64,000 nucleotides of DNA from Enterovirga rhinocerotis (GTDB lineage: Bacteria; Pseudomonadota; Alphaproteobacteria; Rhizobiales; Beijerinckiaceae). Positions 54,176-60,677 of this stretch are shown in pieces. The stretch lies in the NCBI RefSeq assembly GCF_004363955.1, contig NZ_SNZR01000013.1, positions 744,001-808,000 on the forward strand, in the 5' to 3' direction. Each line of letters opens with the position of its first letter. Within the stretch, counting starts at the first letter, position 1. Below the pieces are notes generated by a model. That model was given only the letters and a program-made list of their open reading frames with translations, was not told where the DNA came from and did no database searches. A program made the position numbers and the translations under genes.

Positions 54176-54303
54176 GCCAATTCCCCGGCTCGGAGCGGGC
54201 GACGGCTCAGTCGGGTGGCGAGGCGCTGACCGAGCGATCCCGGAGCCCAGCCCGATCGCGCGTCCCACTTTGTCGCAGGAGGCATCATGAGCGCCCATGC
54301 CGA

Positions 54304-54324
54304 AAGTGGGGCCGAAAGTGGGGA
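54304..54324. repeat. Right-end copy of the integrase arm-type repeat
   Basis: AAGTGGGGCC-GAA-AGTGGGGA matches 34241-34261 apart from 3 central bases. With 8 upstream bases (CATGCCGA) there are 18 identical bases at 34233-34250 and 54296-54313. It lies 50 nt inside attR, a fitting place for integrase arm binding. Confidence 0.6.
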
Positions 54325-54374
54325 CCGCCTCCCATGCGTCTGATAATCGTCAACGAAATCAGATAGATAGCGGA

Positions 54375-54394
54375 AAAATTGGTCGGAGTGATAG
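54375..54394. other. attR, right 20-bp direct repeat
   Basis: Identical to 34089-34108. Its last 15 nt are the 3' end of the complete tRNA-Pro(CGG) gene, so the tRNA remains functional after integration. Confidence 0.85.
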
Positions 54395-54456
54395 GATTCG
54401 AACCTACGACCCCCACGTCCCGAACGTGGTGCGCTACCAGACTGCGCTACACTCCG
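54380..54456 (-). tRNA. tRNA-Pro(CGG)
   Basis: This is a 77-nt gene with CCA encoded. Acceptor stem CGGAGTG/CACTCCG, anticodon stem-loop CCACG-TTCGGGA-CGTGG with anticodon CGG, and T-loop GGTTCGAATCC are all intact. It is the attachment gene of the satellite element. Confidence 0.97.
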
Positions 54457-54562
54457 CCAAAACCGCCGCGAGGCGGTGCATCCCGGTGATTCAGAAGAAC
54501 CGCTGCGGGAGGCGCGATCCTATAGCGGGGGTGAGCCGCTTCCGCAAGCCGTTTGCGGCGCC

Positions 54563-54868
54563 TCAATGCGTCCAGGGCGCGGTGCGGTTGAACTTGAAAT
54601 TGTCCGAGTAGGACATCAGCCGGCGCGACATCGCCTGCGGTTCCTCGACACGGTAGGAAATGCCCTCGCGCTCGGCATAGGCGATGGCCTCTTCCTTGGT
54701 CGCGAAGCGCAGCCGCAATTGCTGCGTCGTGTCCGCCGAACTCGTCCATCCCATCAGCGGCTCGATCTCGCGGGCGCTGGCCTGATCGAATTCCAGCAGC
54801 CATGTCTTGGTTCGGGCAAGACCCGATTGCATGGCGCCTTTCGCGGGCTTGTAGATACGGGCCGGCAT
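54563..54868 (-). CDS. ETC complex I subunit, NDUFS4 family
   Basis: This 101-aa protein is the bacterial counterpart of the mitochondrial 18-kDa (AQDQ) subunit of NADH:ubiquinone oxidoreductase. The family pattern is clear: ARIYKPAKGAMQSGLARTKT at the start, WLLEFDQ, LMGWTSSADTTQQLRLRF and FATKEEAIAYAEREGISYRV. It is encoded between two tRNA-Pro genes on the same strand, a common chromosomal arrangement in alphaproteobacteria. It is host, not phage, and marks the gap between the two mobile regions. Confidence 0.93.
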   Translation of the reverse strand: MPARIYKPAKGAMQSGLARTKTWLLEFDQASAREIEPLMGWTSSADTTQQLRLRFATKEEAIAYAEREGISYRVEEPQAMSRRLMSYSDNFKFNRTAPWTH

Positions 54869-54894
54869 GACGGTCGAAACGCTCCAGACATGAC

Positions 54895-54971
54895 TGGTCG
54901 GGGCGGCCGGATTCGAACCAGCGACCCTCTGCTCCCAAAGCAGATGCGCTACCAGACTGCGCTACGCCCCG
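54895..54971 (-). tRNA. tRNA-Pro(TGG)
   Basis: This is a 77-nt gene with encoded CCA. Acceptor CGGGGCG/CGCCCCG, anticodon stem-loop TCTGC-TTTGGGA-GCAGA with anticodon TGG, and T-loop GGTTCGAATCC are intact. Phage genes begin about 180 bp beyond its 5' end. Confidence 0.97.
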
Positions 54972-55127
54972 ACGCTGTTTTCAGCGTTGGAACTCCTACA
55001 GATTTCGGCGCCGCACCGCAATGCCCGTCTGATGACGATGGGAACGCTACGGCAACGTATGGCACTGGTCGGTACCAGGATCCCCGACATTTCTCCCGAC
55101 GCTGTTCCCCGCCCGTTCCGACCCTCC

Positions 55128-55146
55128 CCCTCACGGGAGGCGTCCG
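55128..55146 (+). repeat. 19-bp direct repeat containing a ribosome binding site (copy 1)
   Basis: CCCTCACGGGAGGCGTCCG occurs here and at 55728-55746, exactly 600 bp apart. Both copies carry GGGAGG just ahead of a gene start. The pair frames one 600-bp gene unit. Confidence 0.8.
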
Positions 55147-55147
55147 G

Positions 55148-55750
55148 ACGGTCGCAGCTCTCTATGTTCAGGCCGAAGGCTGTTACGCCGATCTGGACGG
55201 CGTCGAGCCCTGGCCGGTCGAGCGGGATGCGCGGGCCTATGCCGGGCCGCATCCGGTCGTGGCACATCCGCCGTGCCAGCTCTGGGGCGCGATGGCGAAC
55301 GTCAACTATGCGAGATGGGGCGGCGAGCATAATAGGCCGGGCAATGATGGAGGGTGTTTCGCCGCAGCGCTGGCAGCGGTGAGGAGGTGGGGCGGCGTCC
55401 TCGAGCATCCAGCGACGTCGCGGGCCTTCGCCGCTCACGATCTTCCTACGCCACGGGGGGTAGGCTGGCAGCGCTCAAGTTGCGGTGGGTGGGTCTGCGA
55501 GGTTTGGCAATCGGCCTATGGCCATCGCGCGAACAAGGCGACGTGGCTGTACGCCTTCGGGACCGGGCTCCCGCCGCAGTTGGACTGGCGGCGCCCGGTC
55601 GGGACGCATCAAGTCGGATTCCAGGACCAGCGCGGGAAGGCTCGCAACAAGCCGACGCTGCCCAAAGCTGAAGCAGCCGCCACCCCTCCCGCCTTCCGCG
55701 ATCTTCTGATCTCGATCGCTAGGTCTGCCCTCACGGGAGGCGTCCGATGA
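55148..55750 (+). CDS. Phage hypothetical protein with apparent ACG start
   Basis: This is a 200-aa protein with the block AGPHPVVAHPPCQLWGAMAN near the N-terminus. The PPC motif and surrounding strands recall nucleic-acid-modifying phage proteins, but no catalytic family can be named. Its expected start, 7 nt after GGGAGG and in the right frame, is ACG (55148-55150); no in-frame ATG, GTG or TTG lies near. It may be a mutated or rare start, or the gene may be inactive. Its end overlaps the next start (ATGA at 55747). The unit is framed by the 19-bp repeat. Confidence 0.7.
   Translation, partial: TVAALYVQAEGCYADLDGVEPWPVERDARAYAGPHPVVAHPPCQLWGAMANVNYARWGGEHNRPGNDGGCFAAALAAVRRWGGVLEHPATSRAFAAHDLPTPRGVGWQRSSCGGWVCEVWQSAYGHRANKATWLYAFGTGLPPQLDWRRPVGTHQVGFQDQRGKARNKPTLPKAEAAATPPAFRDLLISIARSALTGGVR
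55728..55746 (+). repeat. 19-bp direct repeat (copy 2)
   Basis: Identical to 55128-55146. Here it is both the end of one gene (ALTGGVR then stop) and the ribosome binding site of the next gene at 55747. Confidence 0.8.
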
Positions 55751-56100
55751 GCGCCTGTCCGTCCTGCTGCGATCGGGGCTCCGTGGTCGATCTTCACGCC
55801 ATGGTGGAGCGACCGTGCGCCATGTGTCGCCGAGATGCTTACGAAGCATGGTGCGCGACGCTGAGGCCACAGACCCGCCGTCTCGCCGTCCTCGACGGTA
55901 AGGGACGCTGCTGCGGCCGGAAGCCCCTTGTCTATAAGCGCGACCGTCATCGGTTCTGCACCCGATGCAGCGCCAGCTTCGACCTGAGCACGGGACGGCA
56001 GGTGCCGAACTGGGCCTGGATCGCAGAGGGTGACGCCTTCGTCGCGAAAACCCCTTCCGCAGAGATCGCCCGCTCTCTCCCCGGAGGCGGACATGGGTAG
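55747..56100 (+). CDS. Phage Cys-rich (zinc-ribbon-like) hypothetical protein
   Basis: This is a 117-aa protein with several Cys pairs: CPSCC near the N-terminus, PCAMC in the first half, and later CC and CTRC, consistent with one or two zinc-ribbon folds for binding nucleic acid. It has no enzymatic motif. GGGAGG in the 19-bp repeat supplies its ribosome binding site. It overlaps the next gene by 8 nt. A role in early phage gene control or DNA handling is possible but not shown. Confidence 0.75.
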   Translation: MSACPSCCDRGSVVDLHAMVERPCAMCRRDAYEAWCATLRPQTRRLAVLDGKGRCCGRKPLVYKRDRHRFCTRCSASFDLSTGRQVPNWAWIAEGDAFVAKTPSAEIARSLPGGGHG

Positions 56101-56311
56101 CCGGATATGGGTGGTCGTCCAAGATGACGGCCTTGGCACGCCACTGGCGGGCTTTCTCTCGCAGGCTGAAGCCGATGCCTACGCGAAGCACCAGCAGAGC
56201 GACTGGTATTCGCACTCGGTCAGGGAGGTGCCGCTGATGCGCTTCGTGCCGGCGGTGATCGAGCCGACCGAACTCCCCACCACCCCGCCCACAGGAGAGA
56301 GCCATGGATAG
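56093..56311 (+). CDS. Phage hypothetical protein
   Basis: This is a 72-aa soluble protein (SRIWVVVQDDGLGTPLAGFL, then AEADAYAKHQQSD). The pattern of a strand, an insert and a helix with AEADAYAK resembles small phage proteins that flank early operons. ATG 56093 with GGAGG ahead is well supported, and it overlaps both neighbours by 8 nt. Function unknown. Confidence 0.7.
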   Translation: MGSRIWVVVQDDGLGTPLAGFLSQAEADAYAKHQQSDWYSHSVREVPLMRFVPAVIEPTELPTTPPTGESHG

Positions 56312-56666
56312 GCCGAAGCGAGCCCAGCTTTCGAGGGCGAAAGGCTGGAGAATGCCGCCGAACACCGTGAAGGTCGACCGGACCACTAAGTGGGGGAACC
56401 CCTACCGGGCCGGGATCCATTGCGACCGGTATCACGCCGTCGACAGCCACCGACACCTCTGCCTCTTCGGGCGCCGATCGAAGGGAGCGCCTTGGCCGGA
56501 TCGGGACGAGGCTGAATACGTGCGCATCGTGCGAGACGAGATCGGCGAGCTTCGCGGCAAGAACCTCGGTTGCTGGTGCAGCCTGGAGAGCCCGTGTCAC
56601 GCTGAAACGCTGCTCGACCTCTCCAACCGTCCGGTCTGCGAATCCATCGAGGGAGAGAAGAGGTGA
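56304..56666 (+). CDS. DUF4326 domain protein
   Basis: This is a 120-aa protein with the DUF4326 pattern: KVDRTTKWGNPYRAG near the start and LGCWCSLESPCHAETLLDL near the end (Cys and His that may bind metal). The family is common in phages and their hosts and is sometimes placed near nucleotide-modification genes; its reaction is not known. It overlaps its neighbours by 8 and 4 nt, so it belongs to the same early operon. Confidence 0.85.
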   Translation: MDRPKRAQLSRAKGWRMPPNTVKVDRTTKWGNPYRAGIHCDRYHAVDSHRHLCLFGRRSKGAPWPDRDEAEYVRIVRDEIGELRGKNLGCWCSLESPCHAETLLDLSNRPVCESIEGEKR

Positions 56667-56887
56667 GTGAGGTCAGCCTAACCGACAGGCAGCGCCTGGA
56701 CATACGGGCAATTCGCTCGAACCCTGGCTGTTACGGGGTTCCGCTCGATCAGGGGCAGGAACACGACGATCAGCAGTTTCATGACCTTGAGCGGCGTGGT
56801 TTCATCGAGCGCCGGAAGGTCGACGGCAAGTGGGGTTTTTACCTGACCCCTGCCGGCATCGCGGCAGCCGCAAAGAGCCGCCCATGA
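56663..56887 (+). CDS. Phage small winged-helix-like protein
   Basis: This is a 74-aa protein, probably a winged helix: LTDRQRLDIRAIRSNPGCYG (first helix), DDQQFHDLERRGFIERRKVD (recognition helix and wing), then WGFYLTPAGIAAA. LxxRGFIxR with the TPAG end is typical of MarR-like small regulators. The GTG at 56663 overlaps the upstream stop (GTGA). It may regulate the early operon; the target is unknown. Confidence 0.7.
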   Translation: MSEVSLTDRQRLDIRAIRSNPGCYGVPLDQGQEHDDQQFHDLERRGFIERRKVDGKWGFYLTPAGIAAAAKSRP

Positions 56888-57051
56888 CCCTCGTCCGCGA
56901 TCTACGCGCAGACGGACGGCCTCTGTCCTTGAGAGCGGCAGAGGAGATCGAACGCCTGCACCGACAGCGCGTCTCCGCGATCCAGAGAGCCAAGGGAGAG
57001 CAGAAACGGGCTGAGCGCCTTCAGGCCGAATTGCGTGAAAGGAGAGCGTGA
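56884..57051 (+). CDS. Phage small coiled-coil protein
   Basis: This is a 55-aa, highly charged helical peptide (AAEEIERLHRQRVSAIQRAK), likely a short coiled coil. ATG 56884 overlaps the preceding stop (ATGA). There is no homologue I can name. Tight packing between coupled genes is the main evidence that it is real. Confidence 0.65.
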   Translation: MTLVRDLRADGRPLSLRAAEEIERLHRQRVSAIQRAKGEQKRAERLQAELRERRA

Positions 57052-57377
57052 TGGGGTTCAACACAGTCGCCGTGCTTTATAACGACCACACACACCGGAT
57101 CGCGGAAGGAGGCGAGTTCGGCGCTAGCATGGCGGCCGCCATGCAAGGCTGGCTCAGACGCGACAGAGACCGTCTCGCGACGTGGTTTGGCTCCGGCATG
57201 ATCGTTTCCCAGGCGCACGCCGATTACGATCAAGTCGTCATCGTCGGCCAGAACAGAGGCTGCCCAATCCACGAAGCGAACGATCTCGGATGGCAGGCCC
57301 TCGATCAGATGAAGGATTGCCTTGAACGCCACGGCTACAAGGTGACGAAGCGTCGCGAAATCAGGAGGCCAGGATGA
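57051..57377 (+). CDS. Phage hypothetical protein
   Basis: This is a 108-aa soluble protein beginning GFNTVAVLYNDHTHRIAEGG, with a segment FGSGMIVSQAHADYDQVVIV and a basic C-terminus. It looks like a small alpha/beta protein; no motif allows a function. It shares one base with the previous stop (TGATG) and overlaps the next gene by 4 nt. Confidence 0.75.
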   Translation: MGFNTVAVLYNDHTHRIAEGGEFGASMAAAMQGWLRRDRDRLATWFGSGMIVSQAHADYDQVVIVGQNRGCPIHEANDLGWQALDQMKDCLERHGYKVTKRREIRRPG

Positions 57378-57739
57378 CGTCGATGATCGAGGTTGTGGCG
57401 AGGGCGATATGCGTCCCTCAGGGGGTCGACCCTGACCAGCCCGTCGCAGACGACTACGTGGACGAAGACGGGGTCCCTGGCTCCCTCACCATACCGGCTT
57501 GGCAGAACTACGCGGAAGAGGCCCGCGCCGCGATCGAGGCCATGGCGGCAGATATCCGCGATGAGGAGATCTCGCGCGCCGCCGGGCAATGGGCATTCCG
57601 CCTAGCCTATACATCGAAGCCCCAGCCGCTGAACGAATTCGAAGCGGGCTATCGCATGGGCGCCAAGCGGGAGGGTGCGAGCCTGCTGGAAGCTGACGCC
57701 GCCCGCGCAGCACTGGAAGGAGAGCGTGATGGCGGGTGA
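57374..57739 (+). CDS. Phage hypothetical protein
   Basis: This is a 121-aa acidic protein. The N-terminal part (IEVVARAICVPQGVDPDQPV) and WQNYAEEARAAIEAMAADIR resemble a common phage domain of the form xxVARAIC...W..Y...AR.AI, seen in many alphaproteobacterial prophages without known function. It starts inside the previous stop and ends 11 nt inside the Thg1 gene. Confidence 0.75.
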   Translation: MTSMIEVVARAICVPQGVDPDQPVADDYVDEDGVPGSLTIPAWQNYAEEARAAIEAMAADIRDEEISRAAGQWAFRLAYTSKPQPLNEFEAGYRMGAKREGASLLEADAARAALEGERDGG

Positions 57740-58559
57740 GGGAGACGATCTCGGCGACCGTATGAAGGGGTACGAAGCTGTCGAGACAGGTCGCCGGCTC
57801 CCATCCGGGATGCCCATCTATGCGCGGATCGACGGCCGCAGCTTCTCCCGATTCACGCGAGGGATGCACCGCCCCTTTGACGAGCTGATGTCGCAAGCGA
57901 TGATCTCCGCGACGGGACATCTGGTCGAAACCACCGGCGCCGTCATCGGCTACACGCAGTCGGACGAGATATCGCTGGTCTGGCAATCCGATCCGGCGAA
58001 CCCGGCCTCGCAAGTCTTCTTCGACGGCAAGGTCCAGAAGCTCGCGTCGGTGCTCGCTGGTATCGCGACAGCCGCCTTCACGCGAGCCATCTTGGCATCC
58101 GAGCTATCCTCATACGCTGAGAGGCTTCCCCACTTCGACGGGCGCGTCTTCAGCGTCCCCGACCGGGACGAGGCGACCAACGCCTTCCTCTGGCGGGCCC
58201 TCGACGCTGAACGAAACGCTGTCCAGATGGCTGCGCACGCGGTCTTTTCGGCCAAGGCGATGTTCAAGAAGCCGGTGCGCGAGTTGAGGAAGATGCTGGC
58301 GGAGAAGGGCGTCGACTTCGCCGGCTACCCGCCGTGGTTCAAGTTCGGAACCTTCGTCCGGCGGGCCGTCGTTGAGCGCACCCTGACCGATGAGGAGCTG
58401 GCCCGGATTCCGGAAGCCAATCGCCCCACCGCAAGTGCCACCTTCCTGCGTGGCGAGACGAAAGCCTTTCAGGTGCCGGCCTTCGTCGAGGTGGAGAACC
58501 GAGCGGCCGTCATCTTCGATGGAGCCGAGCCGATCTACCGAGATGGCGCCACCTCATGA
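57729..58559 (+). CDS. Thg1-family 3'-5' nucleotidyltransferase (tRNAHis guanylyltransferase-like)
   Basis: This is a 276-aa polymerase adding nucleotides in the 3'-5' direction, as in tRNAHis G-1 addition or tRNA 5'-end repair. Catalytic carboxylates are conserved: YARIDGRSFSRFT (Asp 35) and GYTQSDEISLVW (Asp 79, Glu 80); PPWFKFGTFVRRA is a further family block. The ATG at 57729 gives the family N-terminus; GTG 57726 is adjacent. As most bacteria encode tRNAHis with G-1 already, a phage copy more likely repairs tRNA ends damaged by host defence nucleases (inference). It is the last large gene of the early operon. Confidence 0.92.
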   Translation: MAGEGDDLGDRMKGYEAVETGRRLPSGMPIYARIDGRSFSRFTRGMHRPFDELMSQAMISATGHLVETTGAVIGYTQSDEISLVWQSDPANPASQVFFDGKVQKLASVLAGIATAAFTRAILASELSSYAERLPHFDGRVFSVPDRDEATNAFLWRALDAERNAVQMAAHAVFSAKAMFKKPVRELRKMLAEKGVDFAGYPPWFKFGTFVRRAVVERTLTDEELARIPEANRPTASATFLRGETKAFQVPAFVEVENRAAVIFDGAEPIYRDGATS

Positions 58560-58708
58560 CCCCGACCGCCCGCATCCAATCTCTGATCGCCAAGACAGAA
58601 GCAGATCGCCTCTCCTACAAGGCAGCAGGAGATCACGTCTTCGCAGCAGCGTGTGCGATCAGGCTGACTGCGCTGAGGCAGTGCCTGGAGATCGTGAAGG
58701 AGGCTTGA
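58556..58708 (+). CDS. Small phage protein after Thg1
   Basis: This is a 50-aa helical peptide (IQSLIAKTEADRLSYKAAGD; AIRLTALRQCLEIVKEA). Its ATG overlaps the Thg1 stop (ATGA at 58556-58559) and codon use matches neighbours, so it is likely real and coupled to Thg1. The function is unknown. Confidence 0.65.
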   Translation: MTPTARIQSLIAKTEADRLSYKAAGDHVFAAACAIRLTALRQCLEIVKEA

Positions 58709-58710
58709 GG

Positions 58711-59037
58711 TCAGCCGACCAACGTGAGCCGCGGGCGCCCGGCCGTAACCGGCTCCGGATCCGGCGGCGGCTCGTGCGGCGGCTCCGGATGGAGTAGGTC
58801 CCGATAGTAGGCTCGGCAGTAGCGGGCATATTTCCGGCGGCGCGTCAGCGGCGGCACCTGCCACGGGCATGACCGAGTGATCCGGTAAAGCAGGAGCTCG
58901 AGGTTCACGTCAGGACCGAACCGAGCCGCCAGTCGCGCTAGCCGATACGACCCGTGCCGCGGGCAGTCCATGCAGGCGATCCGCACCGTGACATAAGGGA
59001 ATTGGGCCAGGGTTCGCGGCAGTACGGGCTCATCCAT
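58711..59037 (-). CDS. Phage/alphaproteobacterial zinc-finger-like hypothetical protein
   Basis: This is a 108-aa protein. The block VRIACMDCPRHGSYRLARLA (Cys-x2-Cys, basic) followed by ARFGPDVNLELLLY and a second Cys/His region matches a small family common in alphaproteobacterial prophages, of unknown role. ATG 59037 was chosen for its GGAG 6 nt upstream; ATG 59088 would add 17 residues and would put the LexA box inside the gene. It converges with the Thg1 operon and is divergent from the SOS gene at 59087. Confidence 0.7.
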   Translation of the reverse strand: MDEPVLPRTLAQFPYVTVRIACMDCPRHGSYRLARLAARFGPDVNLELLLYRITRSCPWQVPPLTRRRKYARYCRAYYRDLLHPEPPHEPPPDPEPVTAGRPRLTLVG

Positions 59038-59051
59038 CAGCGTCTCCGGAC

Positions 59052-59085
59052 TCGACTCTCCGACGCGGATGTTCTTATTTCGTTC
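59052..59085 (+). promoter_or_regulatory. SOS promoter with perfect LexA box (prophage)
   Basis: -35 TCGACT (59052-59057), 17 or 18 nt spacer, -10 TTATTT or TATTTC, inside LexA box GTTC-TTATTTC-GTTC (59071-59085). The ATG of the next gene starts 2 nt after the box. The -35, spacing and box position match the chromosomal promoter at 11385-11417. Confidence 0.85.
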
Positions 59086-59086
59086 C

Positions 59087-59542
59087 ATGCCCGATGAAAG
59101 CCCTCCGTCCGGATCGGACCGACGATCCGCCATCACAGACGAGGACGTGGACGCCGTGCTGGCGGAGTTCGGCGGCGATGCCCGCGCGGCCCCGATGCAC
59201 CTCTCGTGGCACGCCGTGCCGGACAATCCTGAGCAAGAGGGCTCGCTCTACGACGAGGAGATCCGCACCGGCCACGTGCGCTATCTGGATCTAGGGCCGC
59301 CTCGCTGGGACGCGCCGAACCGAGATCACCTTTGGAACTGGTCCGTGTTTGCCTTCGTCTGGCCCCGGCCGGCGATCGAAACGGGCGGGAGGTGCCTCAC
59401 GAAAGAGGAAGCGAAAGCAGCGGCCGAAGCAGCCTATCGAGCGATCTGCGATATCCCCGGCGCTCGGGACATGCACATGACCCACAACCGCCAGCTGGAA
59501 CGGATGAGGGCCAGGGCTAAGGCCAGGGCTCAGCGCGCCTGA
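59087..59542 (+). CDS. SOS-regulated prophage protein with EDVDAVLAEFGGDARAA N-terminal motif
   Basis: This is a 151-aa protein. Residues about 17-34 (TDEDVDAVLAEFGGDARAA) are almost identical to the chromosomal SOS gene at 11125-11382, but from there the sequence differs completely: a new domain with HLSWHAVPDNPEQEGSLYDE and RDHLWNWSVFAFVWPR, then a basic helical end. The ATG at 59087 is 2 nt from the LexA box, so the mRNA should be leaderless. The shared promoter and N-terminus look like a module joined to a new C-terminal domain. Its 3' end overlaps the SRAP gene tail by 13 nt on the other strand. Confidence 0.8.
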   Translation: MPDESPPSGSDRRSAITDEDVDAVLAEFGGDARAAPMHLSWHAVPDNPEQEGSLYDEEIRTGHVRYLDLGPPRWDAPNRDHLWNWSVFAFVWPRPAIETGGRCLTKEEAKAAAEAAYRAICDIPGARDMHMTHNRQLERMRARAKARAQRA

Positions 59543-60249
59543 TCCTTCTTCTCCCCGCGGGCGACGATCTCGACCATCTCCGCCGGCAGCGGTCGTTGAA
59601 GCGCCGAGGCTTCGGACCATGGAGCACGAAGCCAGGCGTCACGCTCCGCCTCGGTCGTCAAGATGACCGGCATGGCCTTCGGATGGATGGACGCGACCGG
59701 CTCGCTCGGCTCGGTCGTCAGGAAGGCGAACAGGTCGATCGTCTCCGGCCCGGTCTTCACCTTACGCACCGAGGTCCATTGCGGCGTCCAGATCCCGGCG
59801 AAGGCCGCGAGCGGACGGTGCTCGCCGAACGCGAACCAAATGTCGCCGCCGGCCCCCTTGTTGAACTCGCTGAAGGAGGTGAAGGGGACGAGGCAACGAT
59901 GCGCGGGCTCGAGCCAAGCCTTCCAGTGCCGGCTCGCCGTGTTCCGAACGTTCGTCGTGCCCTTGTCAGGCTCCAGGCGGAGAAGCTCGTCGAAGTCGAC
60001 CTCGCGGCCCTTCGCGCGGAGCTTGTCGGCGCGGGCGCTCGCAGCTTCCATGAGCGCCTTCCGGCTCGACGGCATGCCCCAGCGCGCCATCGCGAGGACG
60101 CGCTCGTCGCCATCGACCCGAACGATCGGCGCCGCATAGTCTGGGAACACGCCCGGCAGCGGCGGCAGGTTGCCCGTCAGGTCGCGATCGACCCGGAACA
60201 GCCGCCGGATCGCCTCCTGGTTCGTCGTGACGCTGTAGAGGTTGCACAT
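59530..60249 (-). CDS. SOS response-associated peptidase (SRAP, YedK/HMCES family)
   Basis: This 239-aa enzyme forms a thiazolidine crosslink with abasic sites in single-stranded DNA through its N-terminal Cys 2 (MCNLYS, after Met removal). Other family blocks are MARWGMPSS, HRCLVPFTSFSEF, AFAGIWTP and SIHPKAMPVILT with the catalytic-site His. It is normal length. In this prophage it lies tail to tail with a LexA-controlled gene and probably protects phage or host DNA replication after damage. Whether it is itself SOS-controlled is not seen; no LexA box lies at 60250-60310. Confidence 0.94.
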   Translation of the reverse strand: MCNLYSVTTNQEAIRRLFRVDRDLTGNLPPLPGVFPDYAAPIVRVDGDERVLAMARWGMPSSRKALMEAASARADKLRAKGREVDFDELLRLEPDKGTTNVRNTASRHWKAWLEPAHRCLVPFTSFSEFNKGAGGDIWFAFGEHRPLAAFAGIWTPQWTSVRKVKTGPETIDLFAFLTTEPSEPVASIHPKAMPVILTTEAERDAWLRAPWSEASALQRPLPAEMVEIVARGEKKDQAR

Positions 60250-60310
60250 GCTGGCGAGGGTAGCGGCCGGCGAGCATGACCGCTAGCGACCCGAGGCAGA
60301 CGGCAGACGA

Positions 60311-60571
60311 CTACTGCTGCGGGAGCGCAGCGATCAGTTCGGCCGCGAGAGCCCGATCCTCGTCGGATGTGGCCTGAACTGCGGCGCGCACCATCGTTGC
60401 AGTCGCTGGATCGTTCTTTGCCGCTTGAAGAACGGCCCGCCCGAGCGCGGCCTGCATCCGGCCCGGCGAATGGCGCGAAGTCTGATACGTGGTGCCGGGC
60501 TGGAAGAGCAGATAGAGCAGCGTCAGCAGCAGGACGATGACGAGAAGGAGGGCGGCGACCAAGATCTTCAT
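60311..60571 (-). CDS. Small single-span membrane protein of the prophage
   Basis: This is an 86-aa protein with one N-terminal membrane helix (KILVAALLLVIVLLLTLLYL) and a soluble, helical C-terminal part rich in Ala. ATG 60571 with a weak AAAGAG is used; GTG 60586 would add five residues. The position beside the holin and membrane genes suggests a lysis or superinfection role; it may be a spanin-like or inhibitor protein, which cannot be decided here. Confidence 0.65.
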   Translation of the reverse strand: MKILVAALLLVIVLLLTLLYLLFQPGTTYQTSRHSPGRMQAALGRAVLQAAKNDPATATMVRAAVQATSDEDRALAAELIAALPQQ

Positions 60572-60677
60572 GCCGCTCTTTATCACATGTGGCCGTCGCT
60601 CCGGTACGAGCTAGCGGCGGTCCGGCGCCAATTCAACCGGCAGCCCCTCCGGCACGGCGGGGCCGTCGACCGCCGCT

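Larger units (their letters stand above)
34089..54394. mobile_element. Integrated phage-satellite-like element in tRNA-Pro(CGG)
   Basis: This is a 20.3-kb element bounded by 20-bp direct repeats, with integrase next to the left end and an intact tRNA-Pro gene regenerated at the right. Gene order is integrase, small protein, AlpA-like HTH, unknown, primase-polymerase, iteron origin, second HTH, unknown, terminase-small-like, unknown, P-loop-like protein, giant PLxRFG protein, then accessory genes. No large terminase, portal, capsid or tail gene is recognisable, so it cannot make virions by itself. The layout resembles PICI and P4-type satellites. The helper phage is unknown. Confidence 0.75.

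Noticed and set aside
54297-54611. Short plus-strand frame starting MPKVGPKVG across tRNA-Pro
   Set aside because: It reads through the tRNA gene in antisense and is created by the arm-type repeat; not a gene.
54972-55127. Attachment site of the second prophage at tRNA-Pro(TGG)
   Set aside because: Phage genes lie on the 5' side of this tRNA and no repeat partner is inside the window, so the att site cannot be placed.
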